From: Chitinophagales bacterium
GTDB taxonomy: Bacteria > Bacteroidota > Bacteroidia > Chitinophagales > Chitinophagaceae
Assembly: GCA_017303455.1 (NCBI GenBank)
Contig: JAFLBM010000001.1
Coordinates: 147,449-211,448 of the forward strand
Direction: 5' to 3'
Length of the DNA: 64,000 nt
Each line of letters opens with the position of its first letter. Within the stretch, counting starts at the first letter, position 1. Position numbers and translations under genes: made by a program. The notes beneath the pieces are model-generated. The model made no database searches and was not told the DNA's origin. It saw only the letters and a program-made list of their open reading frames with translations. Below are positions 16,737-27,362 of this stretch, in pieces.

Positions 16737-17837
16737 TTATAACCGGAACAACGTGTTACTATATGTTTTCTGAATGCTTTCACCGACAGTATAAAAAGAA
16801 ACAGTGACCCTCTTCGTGTTTGAAATTTCCAGTACAGAAAATCCCGGGGAGTTGACTGCGTATAGACTATTCTTCTTCTTTTTTACCCGGGTGGATTTGC
16901 AACCACCACCGCTGACAATATTATAGCGGCTTCCATCTTTTATCAGTTGCAGGCTGTGTTCATGCCCGGCTGCAAAGACAACATTAGGGAAACTGCCGGC
17001 TGCACTTTCCAGTTCACTAACCATTTTTTTATAGGTCCTGTTTTTCAGGTCCTGTTTGGAAATACCCATGGAACGGAGTAAAGGGTAAAGAGAGCCAATT
17101 ACGGGTAGCGGGATGTATAGTCCTTTTTTAATATCGGTTAAAGGGAAAATGTGCTGTTTCAGTGTAAAATAACCGCCATGAATGCCATTGCTCTTTAGCG
17201 GATGATGGCTGGCAACTACCACCAGTTTGCCGGTATTCTTTGTAATGATCTCCCTGATCTTGTTTGTTAATGCTTCTTTGGTTGTACAGGAGCAACCTGA
17301 TCCCTCTCCCGGTTTTTCATCACTATGCAGCCACCACTGGCTGTCAAATAAAACCAGGACAGCATCACTTCCCAATGGCAGTTCAACCGGCCCCGGGCAG
17401 CCTTTCTCCGGATAGAATTTTACATTGCTTTTGTGGATAGAATCATCGACGTATTGTTGCTGGCGCATAATAGCTTCAAGTCCGCCTTTGTGCGCATCAT
17501 TCCAGTCGTGATTGCCCGGGATGATATATACAAGAGATTCTGTGCTATCTGCAACTGCCAGTTGTGAATTAAGGATAATTTTGGCCTCGTTGTAGAAATG
17601 ATGCCCGGGTTCAGGGAGACCCTCATCATAAATATTATCACCGAGATAAACGATGGTAGTCTGTTTGTTCAAAGGAATGGTCTTCCTTACGGCTTCGGCC
17701 ACCGGGTGGCGACCATCTGTTAATTTACCGGCATCACCTATCAGTACAATACGACGGATAATACTGTCGGATTGAGCTGAACCGGCAAGCTGTATGATTA
17801 AAAAAAGGATGACCAGGATCGTATTTTTTTTCATCAT
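16737..17837 (-). CDS. Calcineurin-like metallophosphoesterase, exported
   Basis: 366 residues. A signal peptide (ILVILFLIIQLAGSAQS) precedes a dinuclear-metal phosphoesterase domain with all classic blocks: GDAG (Asp35), GDN (66-68), GNHDWND (108-114), SHHPL (His211-212) and GHEHS (His292/His294). It looks most like purple-acid-phosphatase-type members. A Cys-rich loop (GSGCSCTTKE, about 179-188) is unusual. The gene is divergent from the Omp85-like barrel at 17993. In many Bacteroidota I recall these two modules as one long polypeptide, so the pair probably works together at the outer membrane (inference). The substrate is unknown. Confidence 0.92.
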   Translation of the reverse strand: MMKKNTILVILFLIIQLAGSAQSDSIIRRIVLIGDAGKLTDGRHPVAEAVRKTIPLNKQTTIVYLGDNIYDEGLPEPGHHFYNEAKIILNSQLAVADSTESLVYIIPGNHDWNDAHKGGLEAIMRQQQYVDDSIHKSNVKFYPEKGCPGPVELPLGSDAVLVLFDSQWWLHSDEKPGEGSGCSCTTKEALTNKIREIITKNTGKLVVVASHHPLKSNGIHGGYFTLKQHIFPLTDIKKGLYIPLPVIGSLYPLLRSMGISKQDLKNRTYKKMVSELESAAGSFPNVVFAAGHEHSLQLIKDGSRYNIVSGGGCKSTRVKKKKNSLYAVNSPGFSVLEISNTKRVTVSFYTVGESIQKTYSNTLFRL

Positions 17838-17913
17838 AGAAACAGGGGTAGTTGTAAAAAACAGTATAGTAAGTTATGGAAAACCTGCCTCTAATAGTCA
17901 GAAAAGGGCATAT

Positions 17914-17943
17914 TTTGAGGTTTGCTTAAAAGTTGTACCTTAA
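17914..17943 (+). promoter_or_regulatory. Candidate Bacteroidota promoter for the Omp85-like gene
   Basis: TTTG at 17914-17917, an 18-base spacer, then TACCTTAA at 17936-17943. The match to TAnnTTTG is six of eight. It lies about 50 bases upstream of the ATG at 17993. Confidence 0.45.
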
Positions 17944-17992
17944 AAGACCCGCCGGGAAACGACAACCAACGTAAACGAAAAAACCTGCAACC

Positions 17993-20542
17993 ATGAAACT
18001 GCTTCGCCTGCTGATGGCATCGCTTCTGATTCCTGCAATGGATAGTGATGCACAGGTTCAACAGGATTCTGCCGTAGCGGCAGGATCAACTGCTTTTAAA
18101 ATTAACGGGTCTAAAAAATTCTGGATGGGGGCTAATTACCGCCAGGAATGGAAGACCCCGGTTAAAGCTCCTGTTATTCATATTGGTAGCGAGTATGGCG
18201 GGTTAACACCTGTTAAACGGGGTGGTGGGAAACAAACCAGGTCTTTGCGGCTGGAAGATGCCGGCGGCAAACAATACACACTCCGGTCAATCCAGAAATT
18301 CATTACCAGTAAAACATTACCCGGCGATTTGCAAAGTGAAGCGGCTGCTGATCTTGTAGCCGATGGGGTATCGGCTTCTTATCCATATTCAGCTTTATCT
18401 GTAGGCACACTGGCTGATGCAGCAGGTATTCCCCATAACAATGCAAAGCTGGTGTACATACCTGATGACCCAAAACTGGGAGAGTACCGGGCAGATTTTG
18501 CCAATATGCTGGCTTTGTATGAACAAAGGCTACCTGATTCTGTCGGTAAAGGTTTTGATACGAATGAGGTGGCCGATAAACTGAAAGATGATAATGATAA
18601 TGATATTGATCAGCATGCTTTATTGAATGTGCGGATACTGGATATGTTCATCATGGATTTTGACCGGCATGAAGATCAGTGGATATGGGGAGCATGGGAT
18701 AATGGCAAAGGCAAAACCTTTTTCCCGGTGGCCAAAGACCGTGACCAGGCTTTTTATATCAACCAGGGTTTGTTACCGGGGGTGGTAAAATGGCCCTGGC
18801 TGGTGCCGCAACTGGAAGGGCTGAAGCCGAAAATGAAAAATGTGAACCGTTTTAATTTTGCGGCCCGTAATGTGGATCGGTTCTTCCTGAACCAACTGAA
18901 TAAGGCCGACTGGAAACAAGCAACAGAAAATTTCTTAACGAAGATGACCGATGCGGTGATAGAAAAGGCGTTGGATCAGCAACCCCCGGAGATACGATCT
19001 GTTTCAGCTGATAAAATAAAGACAGTACTGAAGGAAAGGCGCAAGAACCTGCTGGCAGAGACCATGCAGTACTACCTTTTTCTCGCACAGATCGTGGATA
19101 TAACAGGAAGCGATAAGAAAGAATTACTTGATATTACCCGTAATAGTGATGGTTCTGTTTTAATACAGGTATATAAGATCACCAAAGAAGGGCAGCAGTC
19201 AACTAAAATGTATGAACGGAAATTTGATCCCGGGGAAACAAAGGAACTGCGATTGTATTCATTTGGGGGGGATGATAAATTTATTATTCATGGTGATAAT
19301 GATAAGATAAAGATCCGGATGATTGGCGGTGACGGGCAGGATGTTTTTGAAAACACAGGTTCAGGTAAAGGAAGTATTGTATATGATATCAAATCGGGTA
19401 AGAATACAATGACCGGCAGCTTCCGTAATAAAATGGCCAATGATACCATTGTGAACAGTTACCAGCGTATCTATTATAAATATGACCAGGCTATTCCCTT
19501 TGTGTCTGTCGGCTATAACCAGGATGATGGTGTATTCCTCGGGGCTTCGCTGAAACTGATCAGGCACGGATTCAGGAAATCACCGTATAAAACCATGCAC
19601 CAGTTCAGCATCAATCATGCCCTGGCCACCAGTGCTTTTAACTTTCGCTGGTATTCGGAATATATTGATGCGCTTGGAAGGAATAATGACCTGCTGACTG
19701 ATATTGATATCAAGGCACCGGATAACACGACCAATTTTTTTGGCTACGGCATCAATACCATTTATGATAAATCACAACCCGGAAGGTTTCGCTACTACCG
19801 GGCCCGTTACCAGGTGGGAGATGTTTCAGTACTGATGAGAACAAAAATATCAGAGAAAGTAACTTTTGCATTAGGCCCTACTTTCCAGTTCTATGGTTTT
19901 GATTCGGATGATAATAATAACCGGTATATCCTGCTTACCGGGTTGAACGGGCTTGATCCAAATACCTTATTTGAAAAACAATCCTATATCGGTGGGAAGT
20001 TTTCATTGACAGTAGATACAAGAGATAATAAAGTGATGCCGCAAAAGGGAATCAATTTCATGATAGGGGTGAGGCATTTATCAGGACTGAATGATGTTAG
20101 TTATACAGTAACACAATTAAATTCAGAACTAACCTTCCACCTCAATTTGTCTCCTAACAGGCTGCTGTTGAGTAACCGTATTGGTGCAGGTCGCAATTTT
20201 GGAGATTTTGAGTTTTACCAGGCCCAATACCTCGGCAGTGAGGATAATTTAAGAGGCTACCGGAAATTCCGGTTTGCAGGCCGTTCCAAAGTATTTAATA
20301 ATACAGAGCTGCGCTGGCGGCTGGCAAATCTTAAAACCTATTTATTCCCTGCCTCTTTTGGTGTATTGGCATTTGCGGATGCAGGCCGTATCTGGGCAGA
20401 TAATAATACCAGTAATAAATGGGTGAGCGGATATGGAGCTGGTTTTTGGTTTTCTCCGTTGAAACGTATTGTGCTTACGCTTAGCTATGCAACTTCACCA
20501 GAAGACAAATTACTGTTGATAGGCTTTGGCTGGAAATTCTGA
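17993..20542 (+). CDS. BamA/TamA-type (Omp85) outer membrane beta-barrel protein
   Basis: 849 residues with a signal peptide (LLRLLMASLLIPAMDSDAQ). No POTRA domain is obvious. The first 500 residues are instead a soluble region (GGKQYTLRSIQKFITSKTLP, DMFIMDFDRHEDQWIWG, RLYSFGGDDKFIIHG). The C-terminal 350 residues are alternating beta strands ending in an Omp85 barrel, with SEDNLRGYRKFRFAGRS resembling the conserved RGY/F loop, and a last strand ending LLLIGFGWKF with terminal Phe. The N-terminal region matches what I know as the linker of phosphoesterase-Omp85 fusions. The partner phosphoesterase is the divergent gene next door. The translocated substrate is unknown. Confidence 0.87.
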   Translation: MKLLRLLMASLLIPAMDSDAQVQQDSAVAAGSTAFKINGSKKFWMGANYRQEWKTPVKAPVIHIGSEYGGLTPVKRGGGKQTRSLRLEDAGGKQYTLRSIQKFITSKTLPGDLQSEAAADLVADGVSASYPYSALSVGTLADAAGIPHNNAKLVYIPDDPKLGEYRADFANMLALYEQRLPDSVGKGFDTNEVADKLKDDNDNDIDQHALLNVRILDMFIMDFDRHEDQWIWGAWDNGKGKTFFPVAKDRDQAFYINQGLLPGVVKWPWLVPQLEGLKPKMKNVNRFNFAARNVDRFFLNQLNKADWKQATENFLTKMTDAVIEKALDQQPPEIRSVSADKIKTVLKERRKNLLAETMQYYLFLAQIVDITGSDKKELLDITRNSDGSVLIQVYKITKEGQQSTKMYERKFDPGETKELRLYSFGGDDKFIIHGDNDKIKIRMIGGDGQDVFENTGSGKGSIVYDIKSGKNTMTGSFRNKMANDTIVNSYQRIYYKYDQAIPFVSVGYNQDDGVFLGASLKLIRHGFRKSPYKTMHQFSINHALATSAFNFRWYSEYIDALGRNNDLLTDIDIKAPDNTTNFFGYGINTIYDKSQPGRFRYYRARYQVGDVSVLMRTKISEKVTFALGPTFQFYGFDSDDNNNRYILLTGLNGLDPNTLFEKQSYIGGKFSLTVDTRDNKVMPQKGINFMIGVRHLSGLNDVSYTVTQLNSELTFHLNLSPNRLLLSNRIGAGRNFGDFEFYQAQYLGSEDNLRGYRKFRFAGRSKVFNNTELRWRLANLKTYLFPASFGVLAFADAGRIWADNNTSNKWVSGYGAGFWFSPLKRIVLTLSYATSPEDKLLLIGFGWKF

Positions 20543-20562
20543 TAAGGGTATATATAGTATTG

Positions 20563-20592
20563 CAAAACCCCGGTCAATTGACCGGGGTTTTA
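20563..20592. terminator. Bidirectional terminator
   Basis: AAAACCCCGGTCAATTGACCGGGGTTTT is a complete palindrome between two convergent genes and would terminate both. Confidence 0.9.
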
Positions 20593-20622
20593 TGTAAGAG
20601 TTTTGAGATAAATGTATTCTTC

Positions 20623-23600
20623 TTATTTTTTCATCACCATCTTGGTTAACACTTTATCATTATTTCTCACTTGCAGTATATAGATACCGGCAGCAAGATT
20701 CTCTGTCTGATCCATGCTTAGGCTGTTAGTACCTGCCTTAATAAGCATGCTCTTTTTCTTCAGTGTTCTTCCGGAAAGGTCGGTGATCAGTACATCAATT
20801 TTCGTATCTGCAGGACTATACACATCAAACAACAACTCGCTTGCAAATGGATTAATGACAGTACCCAATGCAAATTCCTGTTGTTCTTTATTCAGGCTGA
20901 CGATGCGTGAATATTTTGATTGGGTGGCCGTGATCATTTTAATCCTGTACCATGCTTTATCGGCAAGTGAAACAGGGTCGTTAAATACATAGTAGTTAGT
21001 TTCTGCGGTCGGATTATTCTGACCGGTAATACTACCCACCTGGATGAACTGGGTACCGTTACTGCTTTTTTCCACCATAAAACTCACAGGTTCATTTTCT
21101 TTGGATGTGCTCCAACTGATCTTTGCTTTTCCGGCAACAAGTTGCCCGGATGCTGATAACAGGTCCACATCAAGAAGGGGTCCGCAATCTGTCAGTACAT
21201 CCAGGTTAATGGTAACAGGATCGGAGGACTGGCAGTTAGGATCAGTTAGGTTTGTGGCTGTTGTACCTACCACTACCCTGTAACGATCTCCATCATTAGC
21301 TGCAGTAGTAAATGCAGGTGGTACTGTATAAGATAATACGTAAGAATAGGCAGAGCCATTCCATACGGGGGTTGTGGAACCACTGGTGCCACCGATATCA
21401 ACCCAGGTAACGCCTCCGTCCGTACTGTGCTGCCATTTATAATAACTGTAGTTATCAAAATAGGAACTCACAGTATCAGTAATGATGATGGAGTTGCCTT
21501 CACAAATGGTTGGATTGTTGGAGGGTGAGTACTGCATATTCGGCAGACAGGTAGCCACTGCAATATCATCCAGCGCCCAGTCGTTACCACCACCACCCTG
21601 TGAGTTATTGCGGATAGAAAAAGTAGCCGTAGTTTGTGCAGGTCCTGTTCTGAAAACAAAACCCCTTTTCAGCCAGCCCAGCGTATCTATATCACCTGTA
21701 TTATAATAATCAACATCGTTCAGCAGAAAAGCCAGGTTAGGATAAACACCAGGATAACCATTTGAAGGCGATGTTACAGTACCAGCAAACTGGGCCCCCA
21801 CAGAATCCACGCCACAGGTTGTACACACATTTCTGACCCAGGCAGAGAATTCATAATAAGTATTGGGACAGAGATTAGTAAGTGTCTGCCGATATATTTC
21901 TGAAGCCACATAATCAGCATTTACAAGCAGCATATAGCCGCTGTTATCATCACTATCAGGCGGAATATTACCAATTGCATTGTTAGTACCAGTATGATCA
22001 CCATCAACATACCAGTGACCGCCAAACATTTTATTATTACAATGAAGAGGGTCGGTAGGTGCTAGACCGGTTCCGCAGTTAGGTATTTGTCTAGCATTCC
22101 GGTTGTTCCCACTACGGGGGCTGATATTCTTCACGATACCATAACGGCCATCACCTACAGCATTATAAGCATTCACTTCATTAATGAATGTATAACCAGT
22201 TATTGGCGCAGTAAGGTCAGTTGCTCTGTTCAGGTTGGTGCCGGATCCAAAAGTTCCGCCAAATTCCGAGGCGTTATTAATACCAATACTATTGGCGCAA
22301 AGTGTTAAGGGGTCACTGATCACAATTTTAAACGGGGTTGCTGTTAATGTTACATCGGGTCCCCCGATGGAAGTCTGGTAGATAAACTGACCCGGGTTTA
22401 AAGTAATTGTATCGCCTGGAAGACCGGTTACCACTACACGAAAAGCAGTGGCAAACAATAAACCTCCGCCACCTCTCGGGTTATTAGAATTAGACATTCT
22501 GCCAGTAGCAGATACTGATTCTGTGGATGTATTGTCTGGTGGTGTTGAAGGGCCATACCCGCCAAAACCAATATTCATCCTGATATTATATTCACCCGGC
22601 GGAGGTGAGACGAGGTAAGTAGCTGCATCATCACCTGCAGCCTGGGTATAGGTTTTATAGTCTAAGCCTTCATTCGTAATTATTTTGATCGGTGCATCTG
22701 CCGGTGCTGTGGCAATAGTTGTATTTGTGGGAATATTGTCCACATAGCGCAAACCATACATGGTACCAACAGTATGGTTAATCGTCATTCTAATTTCCAA
22801 TACATCGCCGGTTTGCACCACGCCACCCGTTGTTTTGCGGGTAATGTTTACATAGCTGTTACCAAAACGAACCGGTAAACCGCTGGTGGTAGCGCAGATA
22901 TTGAATCTTGCATTACCATTTGGTAGGGGAGCCGTTCTGGAATATACCCGTACATAGTAAGTATTGCCTGCCGTTAAAGCTGGTGTGGTAACAGCAGTGC
23001 CGGAATTACAGGCGATAGATGTTAAAGAACCGCAGCTGCCTGATAATATTTCAATACCCGAATTTGTAAAATTGGCACCAAGGCTGCTCATGGTAATAGT
23101 GGTGGCGATATTGCTGGCAGCTGTAAATTTATACCATACATCATAGGCGTTTGGCCCGGTACAACTGCCGCCAAGCGGTACGGCAGAGGGTGTGGCACCT
23201 GCCATATTTCCGGGATTATTACTACAGCCGTTGAATACAGGTAAATTAATTGCACCGGCACATTCATCATTAGACGGAGCCGAGGTTACCGGATCTGTTA
23301 CACAGATATCAAAACCTGTCCCGGTTGGTGCTGAAGGGGCGGCGACAGTAGTAGAGAAAACTCTTATAAAGTAAGTTGTGCCTGGTGTTAGGTAATCTGC
23401 TGTAATGGAATTGACGCCACAATAAAAAGATGTAAATGTACCTCCGCAGTTATTGGATAAAAGCTGGATGCCGGGATTAGTGAAATTGACACCTATATTA
23501 CTCAGGGTGATGGTTGGATTGGTTGTTTGAGCCACGAACCGGTACCATACATCTCTTGTTACTGTACCAGCACAATCTGGTGCAGTGATAGTGGTAGGTG

Positions 23601-24150
23601 TGGTTAAAGTGGAAGCATAAATGGAACCGCTAACAGGCGTACAACTGGTAGATGAAGTTAAAACAATAGCACCACCACATAAGTTATTTGCTGGTGCAGG
23701 ATCAACAATACAAATATTGAATGCGGAGGCTGTTCCGGAATTTTGATATACCCTGATAAGGTAAGAGCTTCCCGCTACCACACCTGTAGCCACACCGGAT
23801 GTGGCATTTATACAAATAACAGATGTTACTGTGCCTCCGCAAGAAGCCGCGGTATAAACTTGTATGCGGGCATTAGCTAAGCCAGTGGTTGTAATGGTGG
23901 GATTATTAACAGTAGCTGTAAAGGAATACCACACGTCGGGCCTTGATGTACCACAGGCTCCGGTGATTGCTGTATATGTTGCACCGACAAGGGTTGTTGC
24001 TGTATTTGAACAGACAGGACCCGGGGTTAAGGGAGTAGCATTTGCACATAAATTGTTCGGCTGCGCAAAAGAGACTAAAGGACAAACATATCCTAATATA
24101 AGCAGTAAGAGGGTACTTAAATGAGTACTGAATCGTACGGTTCGTTTCAT
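20623..24150 (-). CDS. Large T9SS cargo protein with three PPC-like repeats
   Basis: Secreted or surface protein of 1175 residues. I chose the ATG at 24150, directly before a signal peptide (FSTHLSTLLLLILGYVCPLVSFAQ). An upstream in-frame ATG at 24192 would add 14 residues. Three repeats of about 130 residues follow, each opening with NxxCxxA and holding DVWYxFxA and YxIRVY, as in pre-peptidase C-terminal-like beta-sandwiches (at about 24063-23692, 23691-23273 and 23272-22880). A long beta-rich middle follows, with a segment like a galactose-binding domain (GGHWYVDGDHTG, WALDDIAVATC). The end is a type A T9SS sorting domain (ITDLSGRTLKKK, LAAGIYILQV). No catalytic motif was seen; an adhesive or binding role is inferred. 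Confidence 0.9.
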   Translation of the reverse strand: MKRTVRFSTHLSTLLLLILGYVCPLVSFAQPNNLCANATPLTPGPVCSNTATTLVGATYTAITGACGTSRPDVWYSFTATVNNPTITTTGLANARIQVYTAASCGGTVTSVICINATSGVATGVVAGSSYLIRVYQNSGTASAFNICIVDPAPANNLCGGAIVLTSSTSCTPVSGSIYASTLTTPTTITAPDCAGTVTRDVWYRFVAQTTNPTITLSNIGVNFTNPGIQLLSNNCGGTFTSFYCGVNSITADYLTPGTTYFIRVFSTTVAAPSAPTGTGFDICVTDPVTSAPSNDECAGAINLPVFNGCSNNPGNMAGATPSAVPLGGSCTGPNAYDVWYKFTAASNIATTITMSSLGANFTNSGIEILSGSCGSLTSIACNSGTAVTTPALTAGNTYYVRVYSRTAPLPNGNARFNICATTSGLPVRFGNSYVNITRKTTGGVVQTGDVLEIRMTINHTVGTMYGLRYVDNIPTNTTIATAPADAPIKIITNEGLDYKTYTQAAGDDAATYLVSPPPGEYNIRMNIGFGGYGPSTPPDNTSTESVSATGRMSNSNNPRGGGGLLFATAFRVVVTGLPGDTITLNPGQFIYQTSIGGPDVTLTATPFKIVISDPLTLCANSIGINNASEFGGTFGSGTNLNRATDLTAPITGYTFINEVNAYNAVGDGRYGIVKNISPRSGNNRNARQIPNCGTGLAPTDPLHCNNKMFGGHWYVDGDHTGTNNAIGNIPPDSDDNSGYMLLVNADYVASEIYRQTLTNLCPNTYYEFSAWVRNVCTTCGVDSVGAQFAGTVTSPSNGYPGVYPNLAFLLNDVDYYNTGDIDTLGWLKRGFVFRTGPAQTTATFSIRNNSQGGGGNDWALDDIAVATCLPNMQYSPSNNPTICEGNSIIITDTVSSYFDNYSYYKWQHSTDGGVTWVDIGGTSGSTTPVWNGSAYSYVLSYTVPPAFTTAANDGDRYRVVVGTTATNLTDPNCQSSDPVTINLDVLTDCGPLLDVDLLSASGQLVAGKAKISWSTSKENEPVSFMVEKSSNGTQFIQVGSITGQNNPTAETNYYVFNDPVSLADKAWYRIKMITATQSKYSRIVSLNKEQQEFALGTVINPFASELLFDVYSPADTKIDVLITDLSGRTLKKKSMLIKAGTNSLSMDQTENLAAGIYILQVRNNDKVLTKMVMKK

Positions 24151-24329
24151 ATATAGGATTTTCGAAGGTTTCAAAGGATAATGGAATACCAAATTAACAT
24201 CATTGCCAGCATATACGCAATGGTAGATAAACTTGGTTTTACTAAGGAATTCTACGTGTTATTATCGAGTACTTGTCAGGTTGCTTAAGATTCTAACAGT
24301 GAATATATTGAGGTAAATTCCTCGTCCAA

Positions 24330-27300
24330 ATGAAAAAGCCACTGTTCTGTAAAAACCTTTTATTGAGTTCGTTTTTTTTATTTTTATCCTACCAGTCGTT
24401 TTCGCAACCGGGCAATAACGATTGTCCGGGAACTGCAATTGTGCCGGGAACAACTAATACTACCGGAACTTTACGAAATGCAACCGCCAGTACTGGTATT
24501 CCTGTTGGATGTGCTACTGGTAATCCAAATGATGATGTGTGGTATAATTTTGTTGCAGCCAACTCCTATGCAACAATAACGCTCACTAATGTTATTACTG
24601 CTTTAACTACTTCGGGGCCGAGACTACAGTTATTTTCCCGTACGGGGGCATGTACCGGTTATGCATCTGTAGCTTGTGGTTCCACCACTATTAATGCTAC
24701 AGGCCTTACCGTCGGAGCTACTTATTATATCAGGGTGTATTCAGCCGGAGCTGGTAATATAACCAATGCAGGAAACCAGTTTAGTATTTCAGTTACACCT
24801 TCTGCTGCAACTGTTGTTGGCTCAGGAAGGATGAAAGAGGTGTTTCAACAGACTATTCTCTCTGCTCCCCAGGTGCTGGCCGATCCATGGGAAGTAACAT
24901 ATGGCCCTGATAATAATTTATGGATTACTGAATCAAAAGGATACCGGGTATATCGTTATAATACAACCACAGGTGTAAGGGATACTATTCTGGATATTTC
25001 ACAGGGTAGTACTTTTTTAGCAGCCCCCGACCAAACATTCAATTGCCAGTTTGCCAATGGCACTGGTGCACAGGGCGGATTAGCTGGGTTGGCCATTCAT
25101 CCCGATTTTTTAGATGCTACTACACCTAAAAACTATGTATATATATCGTATATACACAGCCAGACAAATGCAAATGTGTTCACCAATCGTGTTGTACGCT
25201 TTACTTATAACACCGGTACTGGTAAATTAGAGTCGCCGGTATCCTTATGTGATACAATACCCGGAAGTAATGACCATAACTCCCAGCGAATGATCATTAA
25301 GCCAATGACAACAGGCGGCACTGATTATTACCTCTTTTACGCAGCAGGTGATATGGGAGCCGGGCAATTTGGGAATACTATGCGTACACAAAAAGCACAA
25401 ATGCGAAATTCATACGAAGGGAAAATTTTAAGATTCAACCTGGAGACAGATGGTGATGCCGGGTTGAACGCCTGGATCCCTGGTACAAATCCGTTTAATG
25501 CAACATTGGGTGTTCAAAGTGCTGTATGGGCCATTGGGATAAGAAACAACCAGGGTTTTGCTTATGATCCGGAAATAAATGCACTTTATGGTGCCTCACA
25601 TGGACCTTTCAGTGATGATGAAATCAATGTACTTGAAACGGGGAAAAACTATGGGCATCCCCTGGTAATTGGGTATACAGATAATAATGCAAATGGTACA
25701 ACGGCTGGTGCTGCTCCGGGAATGAGTCCTGCGCACCCTTCCAGTTGCCCAATCATTACGAATGAAACCACGAGTGCTGATTCTATCAATACTGTAGCGA
25801 CTTCTCAGGGTGGCCTTGGAGCTTATAAAGATCCATTATTCTCTGCTTATCCCAACTCAGTTGCCTTCCCGAGCCTGAACGCTTTATGGAATACCACACC
25901 AACTATTCCTGGTAATGGGAACTGGCCATCAGAAGGCTGGTCCGGCCTTGATGTATATACACATACATTAGTTCCCGGTTGGAAAAAATCGCTGGTGGCT
26001 GCTTCATTGAAATGGGGTCGGTTAGTCAGGTTGCGGTTGAATACAGCAGGTACGCAGACATTCCCAACAAATACAGCAGCTGATACTGTCAGTTATTTTG
26101 GTGGCGTAAACAGGTTCAGAGATCTTGCTTTTGCACCTAATGGTAAAGATATTTATGTAGTGATGGACCGGTCAACCAGTACTTCAGGTCCTAGTGCTAT
26201 GTTCCCGGTGGTTCCTGCCTGTGCAGGATGTTTACAGAAATATACATTCCTGGGCTATGCTGATGCTGCTGGTAAAAGTTCAATACCAACATCCATTGAT
26301 GTGACCAGCGGCAGTTTGAATACATGCAATCCTGGTACAACAGTAACGATTGATGCTACTAATAATACACTTTGGGTGCCGATCACCGGCCCCGATGGAA
26401 ACATTATGGCGGAGATCAATGCGAATGGGCAAAATCTTGGCACCATAACATCTTCTTTCTACCAGCACTCAGGAGCAATACGGATTAAGAATAATGCCCG
26501 TTACCTGAACAGGAATATTACTATCACTCCGCAGACACAGCCATCCAGTGCTGTAGGTATCCGCTTATATATATCCAAGGCAGAGTATGATGCCCTTGAT
26601 CTTGATCCGGCCAGTATGATATCGGCGATCACTGATCTGAGAATACTAAAGAATAATGACCCTTGCGGAAGTGCTGCGGTAGCAGCTACCTCCAGTATCG
26701 TACCAACTTATGCTGAGGCACATGGCAGCCAGGGTTATATGTTGCAGGGAAGTATCAGCAGTTTTTCTTCTTTCTATTTTGGCAGCACAGCACTTACATT
26801 GCCCCTGGATCTGCTGACGTTTACCGGTTCATTACAGACTGATAATACTGTTCTGTTGAAATGGAAAACAGAAAACGAAATAAATACTTCTCATTTTGAA
26901 GTGGAAAGAAGCAGTGATGGCAGCAGCTTTAGCGCCATTGGCACTGTTGAAGCTGATAACAGCACAAGTACCACACATAATTATTCGTATGTGGATATGG
27001 ATGCTGCTAACCAGCAGACACTGTTTTTATATTACCGACTGAAAATGGTGGATGCAAATGGTGCCTACAGTTATTCCAATATCATTTCAGTGTTGTTCAA
27101 TGACATTACAGGTGCTGTTATCGTGAATCCTAATCCTGTAGTTAGTACCGCTCAGGTAAGAGTTACTGCACCGGCTCCCGGTAAAATACAGTGGAAGCTG
27201 CTGGATAATGCCGGACGTTCTGTACAAGAGAATTTTGTACAGGTAAGAAAAGGTAATGGAAATAGTTTTGCAATTAACATGGATAAATTTGCTGCCGGCG

Positions 27301-27362
27301 TTTATTACCTGAAAGTAACAGGTGCGGGTATCAATCAGAAAATAAAGATTCAAAAACTATAA
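24330..27362 (+). CDS. T9SS cargo with glucose/sorbosone dehydrogenase-like propeller
   Basis: 1010 residues. A signal peptide (NLLLSSFFLFLSYQSFSQ) is followed by one PPC-like domain (NNDCPGTAIVPGT, DDVWYNFVAANS, TYYIRVYSAG) that resembles the repeats of the neighbour on the other strand. The centre (about 165-610) resembles the PQQ-dependent sugar dehydrogenase six-bladed propeller: DPWEVTYGPDNNLWITE, GGLAGLAIHPDFL, GKILRFNLETDGD and GIRNNQGFAYDPE. Next come a carbohydrate-binding-like region and a beta-sandwich (LLKWKTENEINTSHFEVERS), and last a type A sorting domain (NPNPVVSTAQVRV, AAGVYYLKV). Oxidation of sugars is the family role; PQQ binding here is unproven. A strong terminator follows. 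Confidence 0.9.
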   Translation: MKKPLFCKNLLLSSFFLFLSYQSFSQPGNNDCPGTAIVPGTTNTTGTLRNATASTGIPVGCATGNPNDDVWYNFVAANSYATITLTNVITALTTSGPRLQLFSRTGACTGYASVACGSTTINATGLTVGATYYIRVYSAGAGNITNAGNQFSISVTPSAATVVGSGRMKEVFQQTILSAPQVLADPWEVTYGPDNNLWITESKGYRVYRYNTTTGVRDTILDISQGSTFLAAPDQTFNCQFANGTGAQGGLAGLAIHPDFLDATTPKNYVYISYIHSQTNANVFTNRVVRFTYNTGTGKLESPVSLCDTIPGSNDHNSQRMIIKPMTTGGTDYYLFYAAGDMGAGQFGNTMRTQKAQMRNSYEGKILRFNLETDGDAGLNAWIPGTNPFNATLGVQSAVWAIGIRNNQGFAYDPEINALYGASHGPFSDDEINVLETGKNYGHPLVIGYTDNNANGTTAGAAPGMSPAHPSSCPIITNETTSADSINTVATSQGGLGAYKDPLFSAYPNSVAFPSLNALWNTTPTIPGNGNWPSEGWSGLDVYTHTLVPGWKKSLVAASLKWGRLVRLRLNTAGTQTFPTNTAADTVSYFGGVNRFRDLAFAPNGKDIYVVMDRSTSTSGPSAMFPVVPACAGCLQKYTFLGYADAAGKSSIPTSIDVTSGSLNTCNPGTTVTIDATNNTLWVPITGPDGNIMAEINANGQNLGTITSSFYQHSGAIRIKNNARYLNRNITITPQTQPSSAVGIRLYISKAEYDALDLDPASMISAITDLRILKNNDPCGSAAVAATSSIVPTYAEAHGSQGYMLQGSISSFSSFYFGSTALTLPLDLLTFTGSLQTDNTVLLKWKTENEINTSHFEVERSSDGSSFSAIGTVEADNSTSTTHNYSYVDMDAANQQTLFLYYRLKMVDANGAYSYSNIISVLFNDITGAVIVNPNPVVSTAQVRVTAPAPGKIQWKLLDNAGRSVQENFVQVRKGNGNSFAINMDKFAAGVYYLKVTGAGINQKIKIQKL

